Numbered from the stretch's first letter, positions 1 through 5,170 are shown. The stretch: 5,170 nt of DNA from Bacteroidales bacterium (GCA_018400545.1 JAGYLT010000192.1:1-5170), one strand, 5' to 3'. Program-made: numbers and translations. The notes: a model not told the origin generated them from the sequence alone.

Positions 1-694
1 CAACCAGATAGCTCACCACCGGATAACGATGTTTCCAGTGACAAATCCGATAATCGCCTTCCACCACCTCCGATTTTAAAAGCCCGAGGCTTGCTGCCCG
101 GTATTGGGCTGGGGTTTTCACAAAAATGTCCAGCGAGTCGATTTTATCAGAAAGGTCATTCTTCCCCGGCCACCAGTCGCGGGCACCGTAGGGCTCCGAA
201 AGGGTCCACATCACCGGAACACCCTCGTGCTGGTCAATGGCAAACGATCCAAATCCGCTTTCCTGCTCCGGGATACCATGGTAAAAAATGGTGACGGAAT
301 CGAGCTGATTTTGAGAGATTTCAACACCCAGATCAACCTTAAACTGAAATTCGGAATAATAATCCCAGGACTTGCTTTCATTTCTGAAAATGATGGAATC
401 GATTGTCATGGTGTTGTTCAACTCAAACTCGATTTCATTAAGCTCATCGACCAATGGTTTAAAATAGGTGGTTACCGATCCCTGAATAAACAGCACTGCC
501 GGATCGATTTCCCAGTAAAAACGCGAATACACCACATTAAAATTTCCGCCGGTTCGCTGGCCGGGGTGATTCGAAAGTTTGAACTGTTTGCTTTCGGCTT
601 CGGCAATGTCGTGGATGTGATTTTCAAAAAACTTTTCCTGGGAAAACAGGATGAATGGAAGCAGGACAAGTAATATTCCGGAAGTATGTCGCAT
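1..694 (-). CDS. M1-family metallopeptidase (aminopeptidase N-like), secreted, N-terminal part only
   Basis: This is the first 231 codons of a gene that runs off the left edge, so it has no stop codon in the window. The start is the ATG at 694-692. Residues 1-18 form a signal peptide: a short basic start, a hydrophobic core LLVLLPFILF, and a likely cut after FS before QEKF, pointing to export. The rest is the N-terminal beta domain of M1 (gluzincin) aminopeptidases. The best marker is TLSEPYGARDWWPGKNDL at residues 164-181, followed by the DSLDIFVKTP strand and an HWKHRYPVVSYLV segment (219-231). These enzymes remove N-terminal residues from peptides using one zinc ion. The substrate-anchoring GAMEN motif and the zinc-binding HExxH motif would lie beyond the edge, so catalytic competence cannot be judged. 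The position where I expect Cys in WWPCK is Gly177. It diverges from the lipoprotein gene at 752. The family call is firm, but substrate range and any C-terminal sorting domain are unknown. Confidence 0.88.
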   Translation of the reverse strand, partial: MRHTSGILLVLLPFILFSQEKFFENHIHDIAEAESKQFKLSNHPGQRTGGNFNVVYSRFYWEIDPAVLFIQGSVTTYFKPLVDELNEIEFELNNTMTIDSIIFRNESKSWDYYSEFQFKVDLGVEISQNQLDSVTIFYHGIPEQESGFGSFAIDQHEGVPVMWTLSEPYGARDWWPGKNDLSDKIDSLDIFVKTPAQYRAASLGLLKSEVVEGDYRICHWKHRYPVVSYLV

Positions 695-697
695 TTT

Positions 698-771
698 TGA
701 GGTTTGGGTTTATTGCTTCAAAAATAAGAATAAAAACAATGGCCCTGCCGTATGAATTTATCCAAACCTCA
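698..771. repeat. 10-bp perfect inverted repeat in the M1 peptidase/lipoprotein divergent region
   Basis: TGAGGTTTGG at 698-707 is the exact reverse complement of CCAAACCTCA at 762-771, with a 54-bp spacer. The arms sit just before the two diverging reading frames, one next to the M1 start codon and the other inside the extreme 5' end of the longest lipoprotein frame. It could be a shared operator, but no known site matches, and one 10-bp pair could arise by chance. Confidence 0.3.
719..726 (-). promoter_or_regulatory. Putative Bacteroidota -7 promoter element for the M1 peptidase gene
   Basis: Read on the minus strand this is TATTTTTG, a full match to the Bacteroidota sigma-ABfr -7 consensus TAnnTTTG. 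It lies 24 nt upstream of the ATG at 694, so a start of transcription near 712-715 would leave a short leader. I find no TTTG-type -33 box at the usual spacing, and the surrounding DNA is A/T-rich, so a chance match is possible. Confidence 0.4.
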
Positions 772-2566
772 CGTTAAGTATTTTTCGCATTTTTGCAGAA
801 ATTTGAAAAACTTGATCAACAAAAAACAATTAACATCAGCGGCAGCATTCATGTTGCTTGCATTTTTATTATACCACTGCGCCAATCCCGTATCCCCAAC
901 TGGTGGCCCGCAAGATGTAAAAGCACCCGGCGTAGTTTCCAGCTCACCCGAAAATTATGCGTTGCAATTCGATAAATCCAGGATCAGCATCACTTTTGAT
1001 GAATTCGTAAAACTGAAAAATCCAAATCAGCAGGTGCTGATTTCACCACCTTTAGAGGAAAATCCGGAATACAAGCTTCGCGGAAAAACCCTGATCATCG
1101 ACCTGCAGGAAGAACTCATGACCAACACCACCTACACCATTTTTTTTGGGAATGCCATCGTTGACCTTACCGAAGAAAATCCGCTGACCAATTACCTGTA
1201 TGCATTTTCAACCGGCGATTACATCGACACACTGGCCATTGGCGGCGAGGTGGTAAACGCCTTTAACCTGCAGCCCCGGGAGGATCTGTTTGTGATGCTT
1301 TTTCCGCCCTCCGTGGATACCGTTCCCGATGATTCCATCCCTATGCTGACACGTCCACTTTATGTAGCAAAAACAGACATCAATGGCCAGTTTCAGTTGC
1401 GGAATCTGCGCGACCTTCCCTACCAGCTTTTCGCGCTCAATGATGTGGATAATAACTACCTGTTCAATCAGCCCAATGAAGAGATTGCTTTTCTGGATTC
1501 CCTTATCAGGCCTGAAATTATTGAAAAACCGGAGCCAGACACCCTGCCTGAAAGTGATTCGCTGTTTGCAGCCGCTGACAGTATCCCGGCCGATTCGGCA
1601 GTTGTGCAACGCATGTACGACAAGTATTACCAGTTATTTATGTTTCAACAGGTAGATTCCACACAGCGGCTCCTCGAGGAGGATGTTTTCTGGCCGCCGA
1701 AATTCAGGCTCAATTATGCATTTCCCGCCGATGATCCAAAGTTTACCGTCATCAATCAGGATCCGGGGAGCGACTGGAAAATAGAGCAACTTAACCGGCA
1801 TCGCGATTCGCTGACTGTCTGGATTAAAGATATGAGCCTCGACAGCCTGGAAATTTCCGTTGCCGACGGCGATACGATCCTGGATACACTGATGATTGCT
1901 TTTGGCAGATTGAAGGAACAGGACAGCAGACCGAAGGGTAGAAAAGATGAGCAAACCGTAAAGCGGATCAACATCCGGACAAATGCCAGCGGGAGTAAAA
2001 TTGAGTTGGGCAAACCATTCCGCCTCATCATGGGCAACCCACTTCAATCATGGGATTTTACAACCACCCGGTTTATTGCCGGAGAGGATACGATGACCGG
2101 CGCACCTTTCATGCCGTATGACAGCATCGGTTTGATTTTTGAGCTGGATTATGAATTGGAAGAGGCCACCAATTATGAATTTCTGTTTCCGGATTCTTCC
2201 TTTTACAGCATTTACGATCTAACCAACGATTCGCTGGAAGCTGCTTTTACTACCGGTGAAATAAGAGCGTATGGCAAACTGATCCTGAAGCTGGAACCGG
2301 GAGAACATCCATATATCATCCAACTGCTTAATGAAAAAGAAAGAATTTTGCAGGAACATTACATCACAGAAGCCCAAACGCTGGAGTTGGATTTTTTAAA
2401 ACCCGGAATGTATCTGCTAAAGGCGATTCAGGATAAGTGGCGAAACAGAAGCTGGGATACGGGGATATATACGGAAAAAAGACAGCCGGAAAACGTCTTT
2501 TATTTTCCGGCTGAAATCCAGGTGCGGGCCAACTGGGATATCGAAGAAACCTGGGCTCTGCCCTAA
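752..2566 (+). CDS. Large Ig-like (Big_5/SbsA-type) domain lipoprotein, function unknown
   Basis: This encodes a 604-residue envelope lipoprotein of a family widespread in Bacteroidota. A hydrophobic stretch at 29-41 leads to Cys43 (LLYHC, then ANPVSPTGGPQD), which should be lipidated by signal peptidase II processing. Residues about 58-155 match an SbsA/Big_5 Ig-like domain (SRISITFDEFVKLKN, ISPPLEENPEYKLRGKTL, NTTYTIFFGNAIVDLTEENP, YAFSTGDYIDT). Residues 204-250 resemble a transthyretin/Cna-B-like fold (TDINGQFQLRNL, ALNDVDNNYLF). An acidic, Pro/Ser-rich linker spans about 253-285. The remainder is beta-rich and ends in the family-typical RQPENVFYFP and NWDIEETWALP. No catalytic motif is visible, so a structural or binding role is only inference. 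The ATG at 752 gives an unusually long 42-residue signal region. A TTG at 812 would give a neater one (INKKQLTSAAAF before the hydrophobic core), and promoter-like DNA at 757-795 supports that later start. The family call is firm; the start is not. Confidence 0.85.
   Translation: MNLSKPHVKYFSHFCRNLKNLINKKQLTSAAAFMLLAFLLYHCANPVSPTGGPQDVKAPGVVSSSPENYALQFDKSRISITFDEFVKLKNPNQQVLISPPLEENPEYKLRGKTLIIDLQEELMTNTTYTIFFGNAIVDLTEENPLTNYLYAFSTGDYIDTLAIGGEVVNAFNLQPREDLFVMLFPPSVDTVPDDSIPMLTRPLYVAKTDINGQFQLRNLRDLPYQLFALNDVDNNYLFNQPNEEIAFLDSLIRPEIIEKPEPDTLPESDSLFAAADSIPADSAVVQRMYDKYYQLFMFQQVDSTQRLLEEDVFWPPKFRLNYAFPADDPKFTVINQDPGSDWKIEQLNRHRDSLTVWIKDMSLDSLEISVADGDTILDTLMIAFGRLKEQDSRPKGRKDEQTVKRINIRTNASGSKIELGKPFRLIMGNPLQSWDFTTTRFIAGEDTMTGAPFMPYDSIGLIFELDYELEEATNYEFLFPDSSFYSIYDLTNDSLEAAFTTGEIRAYGKLILKLEPGEHPYIIQLLNEKERILQEHYITEAQTLELDFLKPGMYLLKAIQDKWRNRSWDTGIYTEKRQPENVFYFPAEIQVRANWDIEETWALP
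757..795 (+). promoter_or_regulatory. Possible promoter of the lipoprotein gene, inside the longest reading frame
   Basis: Two overlapping near-matches to TAnnTTTG occur here: TATTTTTC at 779-786 and CATTTTTG at 788-795, each one base off. TTTA at 757-760 lies 18 bp before the first and could act as an imperfect -33 box. No plus-strand -7 match is seen between 694 and the ATG at 752. If real, transcription starts after that ATG and translation must begin later, most simply at TTG 803 or 812. Confidence 0.3.
2475..2513 (-). terminator. Intrinsic terminator for the arsR transcript, inside the lipoprotein gene
   Basis: On the minus strand CAGCCGGAAAA (2513-2503) pairs perfectly with TTTTCCGGCTG (2493-2483) around a 9-nt loop. 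The stem is followed at once by TCTTTTTT (2482-2475). A G/C-bearing 11-bp stem plus U-tract is a classic Rho-independent terminator. It begins about 88 nt after the arsR stop codon. On the plus strand no T-tract follows the hairpin, so it should act in one direction only. It lies over lipoprotein codons about 576-587. Confidence 0.72.
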
Positions 2567-2601
2567 GTTCTGATCTGATCACAAATACATCAAAAGCTGC
2601 T

Positions 2602-2901
2602 TTAACTTTCGTTACAGCGGTTGATGCAATCAATAATTTCAGTAAGTGTTTGATTCTTCAATGAGTAGAATATTTTCTTACCTCTGCGTCTGGATGCCAG
2701 AACACCTTTGTTTTTCAGGATATTTAAATGATGCGAGGCCGAAGCCTGTTCGATGCTTAACCGCTCGTAAATCTCGGTAACACTAAGTTCCCGTTCGTGG
2801 AGGAGGTCGATAACGGCAATGCGCATGGGGTGTGCAATAGCCCTGAGTTTGCTGGCTGCTGCTTCCAGCTTCTCGATGTCAAGTTTTAATTTCTTTCCCA
2901 T
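2602..2901 (-). CDS. ArsR-family winged helix-turn-helix transcriptional regulator
   Basis: This is a 99-residue protein, the usual size for single-domain ArsR/SmtB dimeric repressors. After an N-terminal helix (residues 8-24) the DNA-binding domain follows: AHPMRIAVIDLLHERELSVTE (23-43), the helix-turn-helix with recognition helix QASASHHLNILKNKGVL (52-68), and the wing RRRGKKIFYSL (71-81). The last helix contains TEIIDCINRC with Cys92 and Cys96. The ELCVCDL-type metal site of arsenic or cadmium sensors is replaced by ELSVTEI, so a classical alpha-3 metal site is absent. I chose the ATG at 2901 because the longer frame begins with a TTG at 2922 whose bases are part of a perfect -7 promoter element. 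The gene lies 191 bp downstream of adenine deaminase on the same strand and converges with the lipoprotein gene across a 35-bp gap. Its target genes and signal cannot be told from the sequence; autoregulation is plausible because of the dyad over its promoter. Confidence 0.9.
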   Translation of the reverse strand: MGKKLKLDIEKLEAAASKLRAIAHPMRIAVIDLLHERELSVTEIYERLSIEQASASHHLNILKNKGVLASRRRGKKIFYSLKNQTLTEIIDCINRCNES

Positions 2902-2919
2902 ATCTCGAATTATTTTACG

Positions 2920-2948
2920 CAAAAATAAAAAAAAATTGATATCTCAAA
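2920..2948 (-). promoter_or_regulatory. Promoter of the arsR-family gene (Bacteroidota -33/-7 type)
   Basis: On the minus strand TTTG (2948-2945), a 17-bp spacer and TATTTTTG (2927-2920) match the Bacteroidota pattern of a -33 TTG/TTTG box and a -7 TAnnTTTG box. This is the best promoter in the window because both boxes are present. The -7 box ends 18 nt before the ATG at 2901 and covers the alternative TTG start, which argues against that start. Confidence 0.6.
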
Positions 2949-2959
2949 TAAATAAATAT
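2939..2959. promoter_or_regulatory. Candidate operator dyad over the arsR -33 box
   Basis: The sequence reads ATATcT, nine bases, then AaATAT: an imperfect dyad centred on 2949 with five of six outer positions paired on each side. It covers the -33 box at 2945-2948, where a bound ArsR dimer would block polymerase. The tract is A/T-rich, so symmetry could be accidental. No known operator consensus is claimed. Confidence 0.28.
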
Positions 2960-2960
2960 G

Positions 2961-3003
2961 TTTGTTTGTTAATTTTTCCTGCAAGCCTTTATTTACAAAC
3001 AAA
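2961..3003. repeat. 9-bp perfect inverted repeat upstream of the arsR promoter
   Basis: TTTGTTTGT at 2961-2969 and ACAAACAAA at 2995-3003 are exact reverse complements separated by 25 bp. They lie 12 bp beyond the arsR -33 box, between the end of adenine deaminase and the regulator. The pairing is weak in G/C and has no adjacent U-tract, so a protein-binding site is more likely than a terminator. Confidence 0.35.
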
Positions 3004-3023
3004 GTAGAGTAATGGATTTTTAG

Positions 3024-3051
3024 AAAAAACATGAATCCGGATATTTTATCC
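3024..3051 (-). terminator. Weak terminator-like hairpin after adenine deaminase
   Basis: On the minus strand GGATA-AAA-TATCC (3051-3039) forms a 5-bp stem, with a TTTTTT run nine bases later (3029-3024). The stem is short and A/T-rich and the U-run is not adjacent, so termination here would be leaky at best. It starts about 40 nt past the adenine deaminase stop codon. Confidence 0.22.
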
Positions 3052-3092
3052 CAAAAATTAACCTTTCAAACCGGGAATTGAATCTGCTATTT

Positions 3093-4733
3093 TCAGGCTT
3101 CCATCAGTTCTGTAAATGCAAATTTCCCCCCGTCGAATAAGCCTTCATCGCTGAGTTTCAGTTCGGGTATAACCAGCAACGCCATAAATGACAAGGTCAT
3201 AAACGGCGCTTTGAGCGATGAGCCGAGGCTTTTGGCCAGGGCATCTATTTTTTCGTATGCTGCTGCCACCTCATAGCCATCATCTGCCGACATCAATCCG
3301 GCAACCGGCAAAGGCAGTACATGCTTTTTAGCTCCATTCACAAAAGCAATTCCGCCTCGTGATTCCACCAGCAGATTTACAGCTTCAACCATGTCGGTAT
3401 CGGATGCACCAACTGCAATGATATTGTGGCTGTCGTGGGCAACCGTGGATGCAATGGCACCCGATTTAAAACCAAATCCATGAATAAACCCCAGGGCAGG
3501 CTCAGACTGCTGGTAGCGGTTCATCACCATCATTTTTAAAATATCGCGGCTGGTATCCGAAACAATGTTGCCATCTTCAACTTTCGCATCTTCGATCAGC
3601 TTGCCGGTAATCAACTGTCCGTCCATGGCTTTGATCACCTTGATCCGGTTCGCGTTTGCCGGAACAGAAATATCCGCTACCGATATTTTTTCAGCCCTGA
3701 AAATATTGGGTTCGTTCTCTTTTATGGAATCCAGCAAAGTCTGGCCATCTTTGGCGATGCATTGGCCCTGCACATAGGTTTCTTTCACATGGAAATCATC
3801 CAGGTTATCCACCACGATAAAATCGGCGTCATCACCCGGTTGCAGCAAGCCGACATCCAGATTGTAATGATGGATGGGATTGACGATGCAGCTTTTTAAA
3901 ACCACCATCGGATCAAAACCTTTGGCGATGGCACGCCTGACCAACTGATTGATGTGCCCTTCCACCAGATCATTGGGGTGTTTGTCATCGGAGCAGAAAA
4001 GCACCTTGTCGGGATGCGTTCCGAGCAGGTCCACCAGCGCCTCGAAATTCTTGGCAGCACTTCCCTCACGAATCTGGATTTTCATGCCGTATTTAATTTT
4101 ATCCAGCGCTTCTTCCATGGTGAAGCATTCGTGATCAGTGGTAATCCCGGCTTCAATATATTTTCGGGCATCGTCGCCTTTCAAACCCGGGGCATGGCCG
4201 TCGATGGGCTTGTTGTATTTTTTGGCTACCGCAATCTTTTCCATCACCTCCTTATCCTTAAAAAGCACACCGGGATAATTCATCATTTCCGACATATATT
4301 TGATCTCCGACGAACTCATCAGTTCATCAATCTGTCTGGCATCAATGGCGGCACCTGAAGATTCAAAACCAGTGGCCGGCACACATGATGAAGCCCCAAA
4401 ATAAAATTTAAACGGAACCTTGCGGCCGTTATGAATCATGTAGTGAATACCGTCAACACCAAGCACGTTGGCAATTTCGTGGGGATCGGAAACCGTGGCC
4501 ACAGTTCCATGCACCGAAGCCAGCCGGGCAAACTCCGACGGGACCAGCATGCTGCTTTCGATATGCACATGCGCGTCGATCAAACCGGGGAGAATATACT
4601 GATCATCCACATTGCGTGCAGGTTCAACGGATTGGATTTTTCCTTCTTTTACAGTTACAATTCCAGGGAATATTTTATTGGCTTTCAGATCGATGATTTG
4701 CCCTGATAATGTGAAATCGTTTTGGTTACTCAT
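3093..4733 (-). CDS. ade: Adenine deaminase (EC 3.5.4.2)
   Basis: This 546-residue cytoplasmic enzyme of the amidohydrolase superfamily hydrolyses adenine to hypoxanthine and ammonia, feeding purine salvage. All expected parts are visible, numbered from the ATG at 4733. An N-terminal beta domain leads to PGLIDAHVHIESSML with metal ligands His55 and His57. GTVATVSDPHEIANVLGVDG follows at about 76-95. HAPGLKG (from 180), DHECF (His201, Glu202) and CSDD (247-250, with the catalytic/metal Asp) come next. The C-terminal adenine deaminase domain carries VAHDSHNIIAVG and LPLPVAGLMS. Length agrees with the family (roughly 540-590), and there is no frameshift or missing motif. A longer frame starts with TTG at 4760, but that codon overlaps a perfect -7 promoter element, so I take ATG 4733. 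The gene diverges from glyS and lies upstream of the arsR-family gene on the same strand; transcription may read through into it. No purine riboswitch is evident in the short leader. Confidence 0.96.
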   Translation of the reverse strand: MSNQNDFTLSGQIIDLKANKIFPGIVTVKEGKIQSVEPARNVDDQYILPGLIDAHVHIESSMLVPSEFARLASVHGTVATVSDPHEIANVLGVDGIHYMIHNGRKVPFKFYFGASSCVPATGFESSGAAIDARQIDELMSSSEIKYMSEMMNYPGVLFKDKEVMEKIAVAKKYNKPIDGHAPGLKGDDARKYIEAGITTDHECFTMEEALDKIKYGMKIQIREGSAAKNFEALVDLLGTHPDKVLFCSDDKHPNDLVEGHINQLVRRAIAKGFDPMVVLKSCIVNPIHHYNLDVGLLQPGDDADFIVVDNLDDFHVKETYVQGQCIAKDGQTLLDSIKENEPNIFRAEKISVADISVPANANRIKVIKAMDGQLITGKLIEDAKVEDGNIVSDTSRDILKMMVMNRYQQSEPALGFIHGFGFKSGAIASTVAHDSHNIIAVGASDTDMVEAVNLLVESRGGIAFVNGAKKHVLPLPVAGLMSADDGYEVAAAYEKIDALAKSLGSSLKAPFMTLSFMALLVIPELKLSDEGLFDGGKFAFTELMEA

Positions 4734-4757
4734 AATGCTGTATTTTTGATGAGTTTC

Positions 4758-4765
4758 CAAAAATA
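4758..4765 (-). promoter_or_regulatory. Putative -7 promoter element of ade
   Basis: The minus strand reads TATTTTTG, a full TAnnTTTG match, 24 nt before the ATG at 4733. A convincing -33 TTTG is not present at 17-21 bp; the nearest candidate is a T-rich GTTTTA. The element covers the alternative TTG start at 4760. Confidence 0.42.
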
Positions 4766-4779
4766 AAAAATAACAGGAA

Positions 4780-4836
4780 GGATTTAAAACAGATATGGAT
4801 TTTTTTAGGATTTCAACCTAAACAATTTTGGGATTT
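4780..4836. repeat. Four GGATTT direct repeats between ade and glyS
   Basis: GGATTT occurs at 4780-4785, 4797-4802, 4808-4813 and 4831-4836, all in the same orientation, with start spacings of 17, 11 and 23 bp. The cluster fills the centre of the 134-bp divergent region. Spacing is not helical-phase regular, and the background is T-rich, so this may be compositional. Confidence 0.3.
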
Positions 4837-4855
4837 ATTTTGAAAAAAAATCGTG

Positions 4856-4863
4856 TACTTTTG
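4856..4863 (+). promoter_or_regulatory. Putative -7 promoter element of glyS, four bases before the start codon
   Basis: TACTTTTG is a full match to TAnnTTTG and ends only 4 nt before the ATG at 4868. If used, transcription would start within a few bases of the start codon, giving a leaderless or nearly leaderless message. TTTA at 4834-4837, 18 bp upstream, is an imperfect -33 box. Confidence 0.45.
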
Positions 4864-4867
4864 CCGC

Positions 4868-5170
4868 ATGGCAAATAATGAAGACCTTTTAAAGAAGATC
4901 ATAGCCCATGCCAAGGAGTATGGGTTTGTGTTTCAGTCCAGTGAGATATACGATGGATTGAGTGCCGTTTACGATTACGGCCAGATGGGTGTTGAACTCA
5001 AAAACAACATCAAAGATTATTGGTGGAAAGCCATGGTGCAATACCACGAAAATATTGTGGGACTGGATGCAGCAATCTTTATGCATCCCACAACATGGAA
5101 AGCCTCCGGCCATGTTGATGCATTCAACGACCCGATGATCGACAACAAGGACTCCAAAAAACGTTACCGC
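4868..5170 (+). CDS. glyS: Glycyl-tRNA synthetase, alpha2 type, N-terminal part only (EC 6.1.1.14)
   Basis: The first 101 codons are present and the gene runs off the right edge. The product charges tRNA-Gly with glycine using ATP, in the cytoplasm, as a class II homodimer unrelated to the two-subunit GlyQ/GlyS enzyme of E. coli. The class II motif 1 region is clear: [19 protein letters not shown] (residues 20-38), then [16 protein letters not shown]. It is followed by [19 protein letters not shown] and [21 protein letters not shown] (to residue 101). Some GlyRS enzymes carry a Cys-x-x-Cys pair at the DxKxxKxRxR segment; here it reads [10 protein letters not shown] without cysteines, as I recall for Bacteroidota enzymes. 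The ATG at 4868 fits the family N-terminus. It diverges from ade. Confidence 0.95.
   Translation, partial: MANNEDLLKKIIAHAKEYGFVFQSSEIYDGLSAVYDYGQMGVELKNNIKDYWWKAMVQYHENIVGLDAAIFMHPTTWKASGHVDAFNDPMIDNKDSKKRYR

Noticed and set aside
104..673. A 189-codon plus-strand open frame
   Set aside because: It is antisense to the M1 peptidase, whose minus-strand translation shows a clean signal peptide and family motifs. The plus-strand product has low-quality composition and no recognisable domain.
1670..1681. Perfect 12-bp palindrome CTCCTCGAGGAG
   Set aside because: It lies in the lipoprotein coding sequence, reads naturally as Leu-Leu-Glu-Glu codons, and has no U-tract or promoter nearby. Most likely chance.
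1208..2047. Minus-strand open frames of 93-137 codons within the lipoprotein gene
   Set aside because: They overlap the continuous plus-strand lipoprotein frame, have no family signature, and have no promoter-like element at their starts.
2569..2582. TGATCTGATCA tandem-like sequence in the gap between the lipoprotein and arsR genes
   Set aside because: It is too short to form a useful hairpin, and no T-run follows on either strand, so I do not call a terminator there.
3949..4358. Plus-strand open frames inside adenine deaminase
   Set aside because: The minus strand here encodes conserved adenine deaminase motifs (HAPGLKG, DHECF, CSDD). The antisense frames are shadows.
2602..4733. A dedicated ade-arsR regulatory operon
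   Set aside because: The genes are separated by 191 bp and arsR has its own good promoter. Shared strand alone does not show that the regulator controls ade.
4734..4867. A purine riboswitch before ade
   Set aside because: The likely ade leader is only about 20-30 nt, too short for a purine aptamer of roughly 70 nt, and no conserved aptamer core is seen.
4889..5113. A 74-codon minus-strand frame at the right end
   Set aside because: It is antisense to strongly conserved glycyl-tRNA synthetase sequence.

Overview
The window looks like ordinary chromosomal DNA from a member of the phylum Bacteroidota. Three things support this. The glycyl-tRNA synthetase fragment has the Bacteroidota-type sequence. 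The large lipoprotein with the Cys-Ala-Asn-Pro-Val-Ser-Pro-Thr-Gly-Gly start belongs to a family I know only from that phylum. Promoter-like elements of the Bacteroidota -7 type (TAnnTTTG) lie just before most genes, and clear Shine-Dalgarno sequences are lacking. I cannot place the organism more finely. I see no mobile element, CRISPR array, tRNA, rRNA or phage gene.

Layout. Positions 1-694 (minus strand, cut by the window edge) hold the secretion signal and N-terminal domain of an M1-family metallopeptidase. Diverging from it, 752-2566 (plus) encodes a large lipoprotein with an SbsA/Big_5-type Ig-like domain, a conserved but functionally uncharacterised family. Converging on its end is a small ArsR-family winged-helix regulator (2602-2901, minus). 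Upstream of the regulator and on the same strand is adenine deaminase (3093-4733, minus), which converts adenine to hypoxanthine. Diverging from adenine deaminase is glyS (4868 to the right edge, plus), the alpha2-type glycyl-tRNA synthetase.

How the pieces relate. The two left genes are envelope proteins sharing a 57-bp divergent control region. Adenine deaminase and glyS are housekeeping metabolism and translation. The regulator has its own promoter, but I see no strong terminator between adenine deaminase and it, so read-through is possible. Minus-strand transcription most likely stops at a good intrinsic terminator (11-bp perfect stem plus U-tract) lying inside the 3' end of the convergent lipoprotein gene, so the two 3' transcript ends should overlap antisense.

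I do not see an undescribed multi-gene system here. The points most worth a second look are the embedded terminator, the near-leaderless arrangement of glyS, promoter elements overlapping the longest possible start codons, and the metal-motif-free ArsR protein with a CxxxC pair in its last helix.
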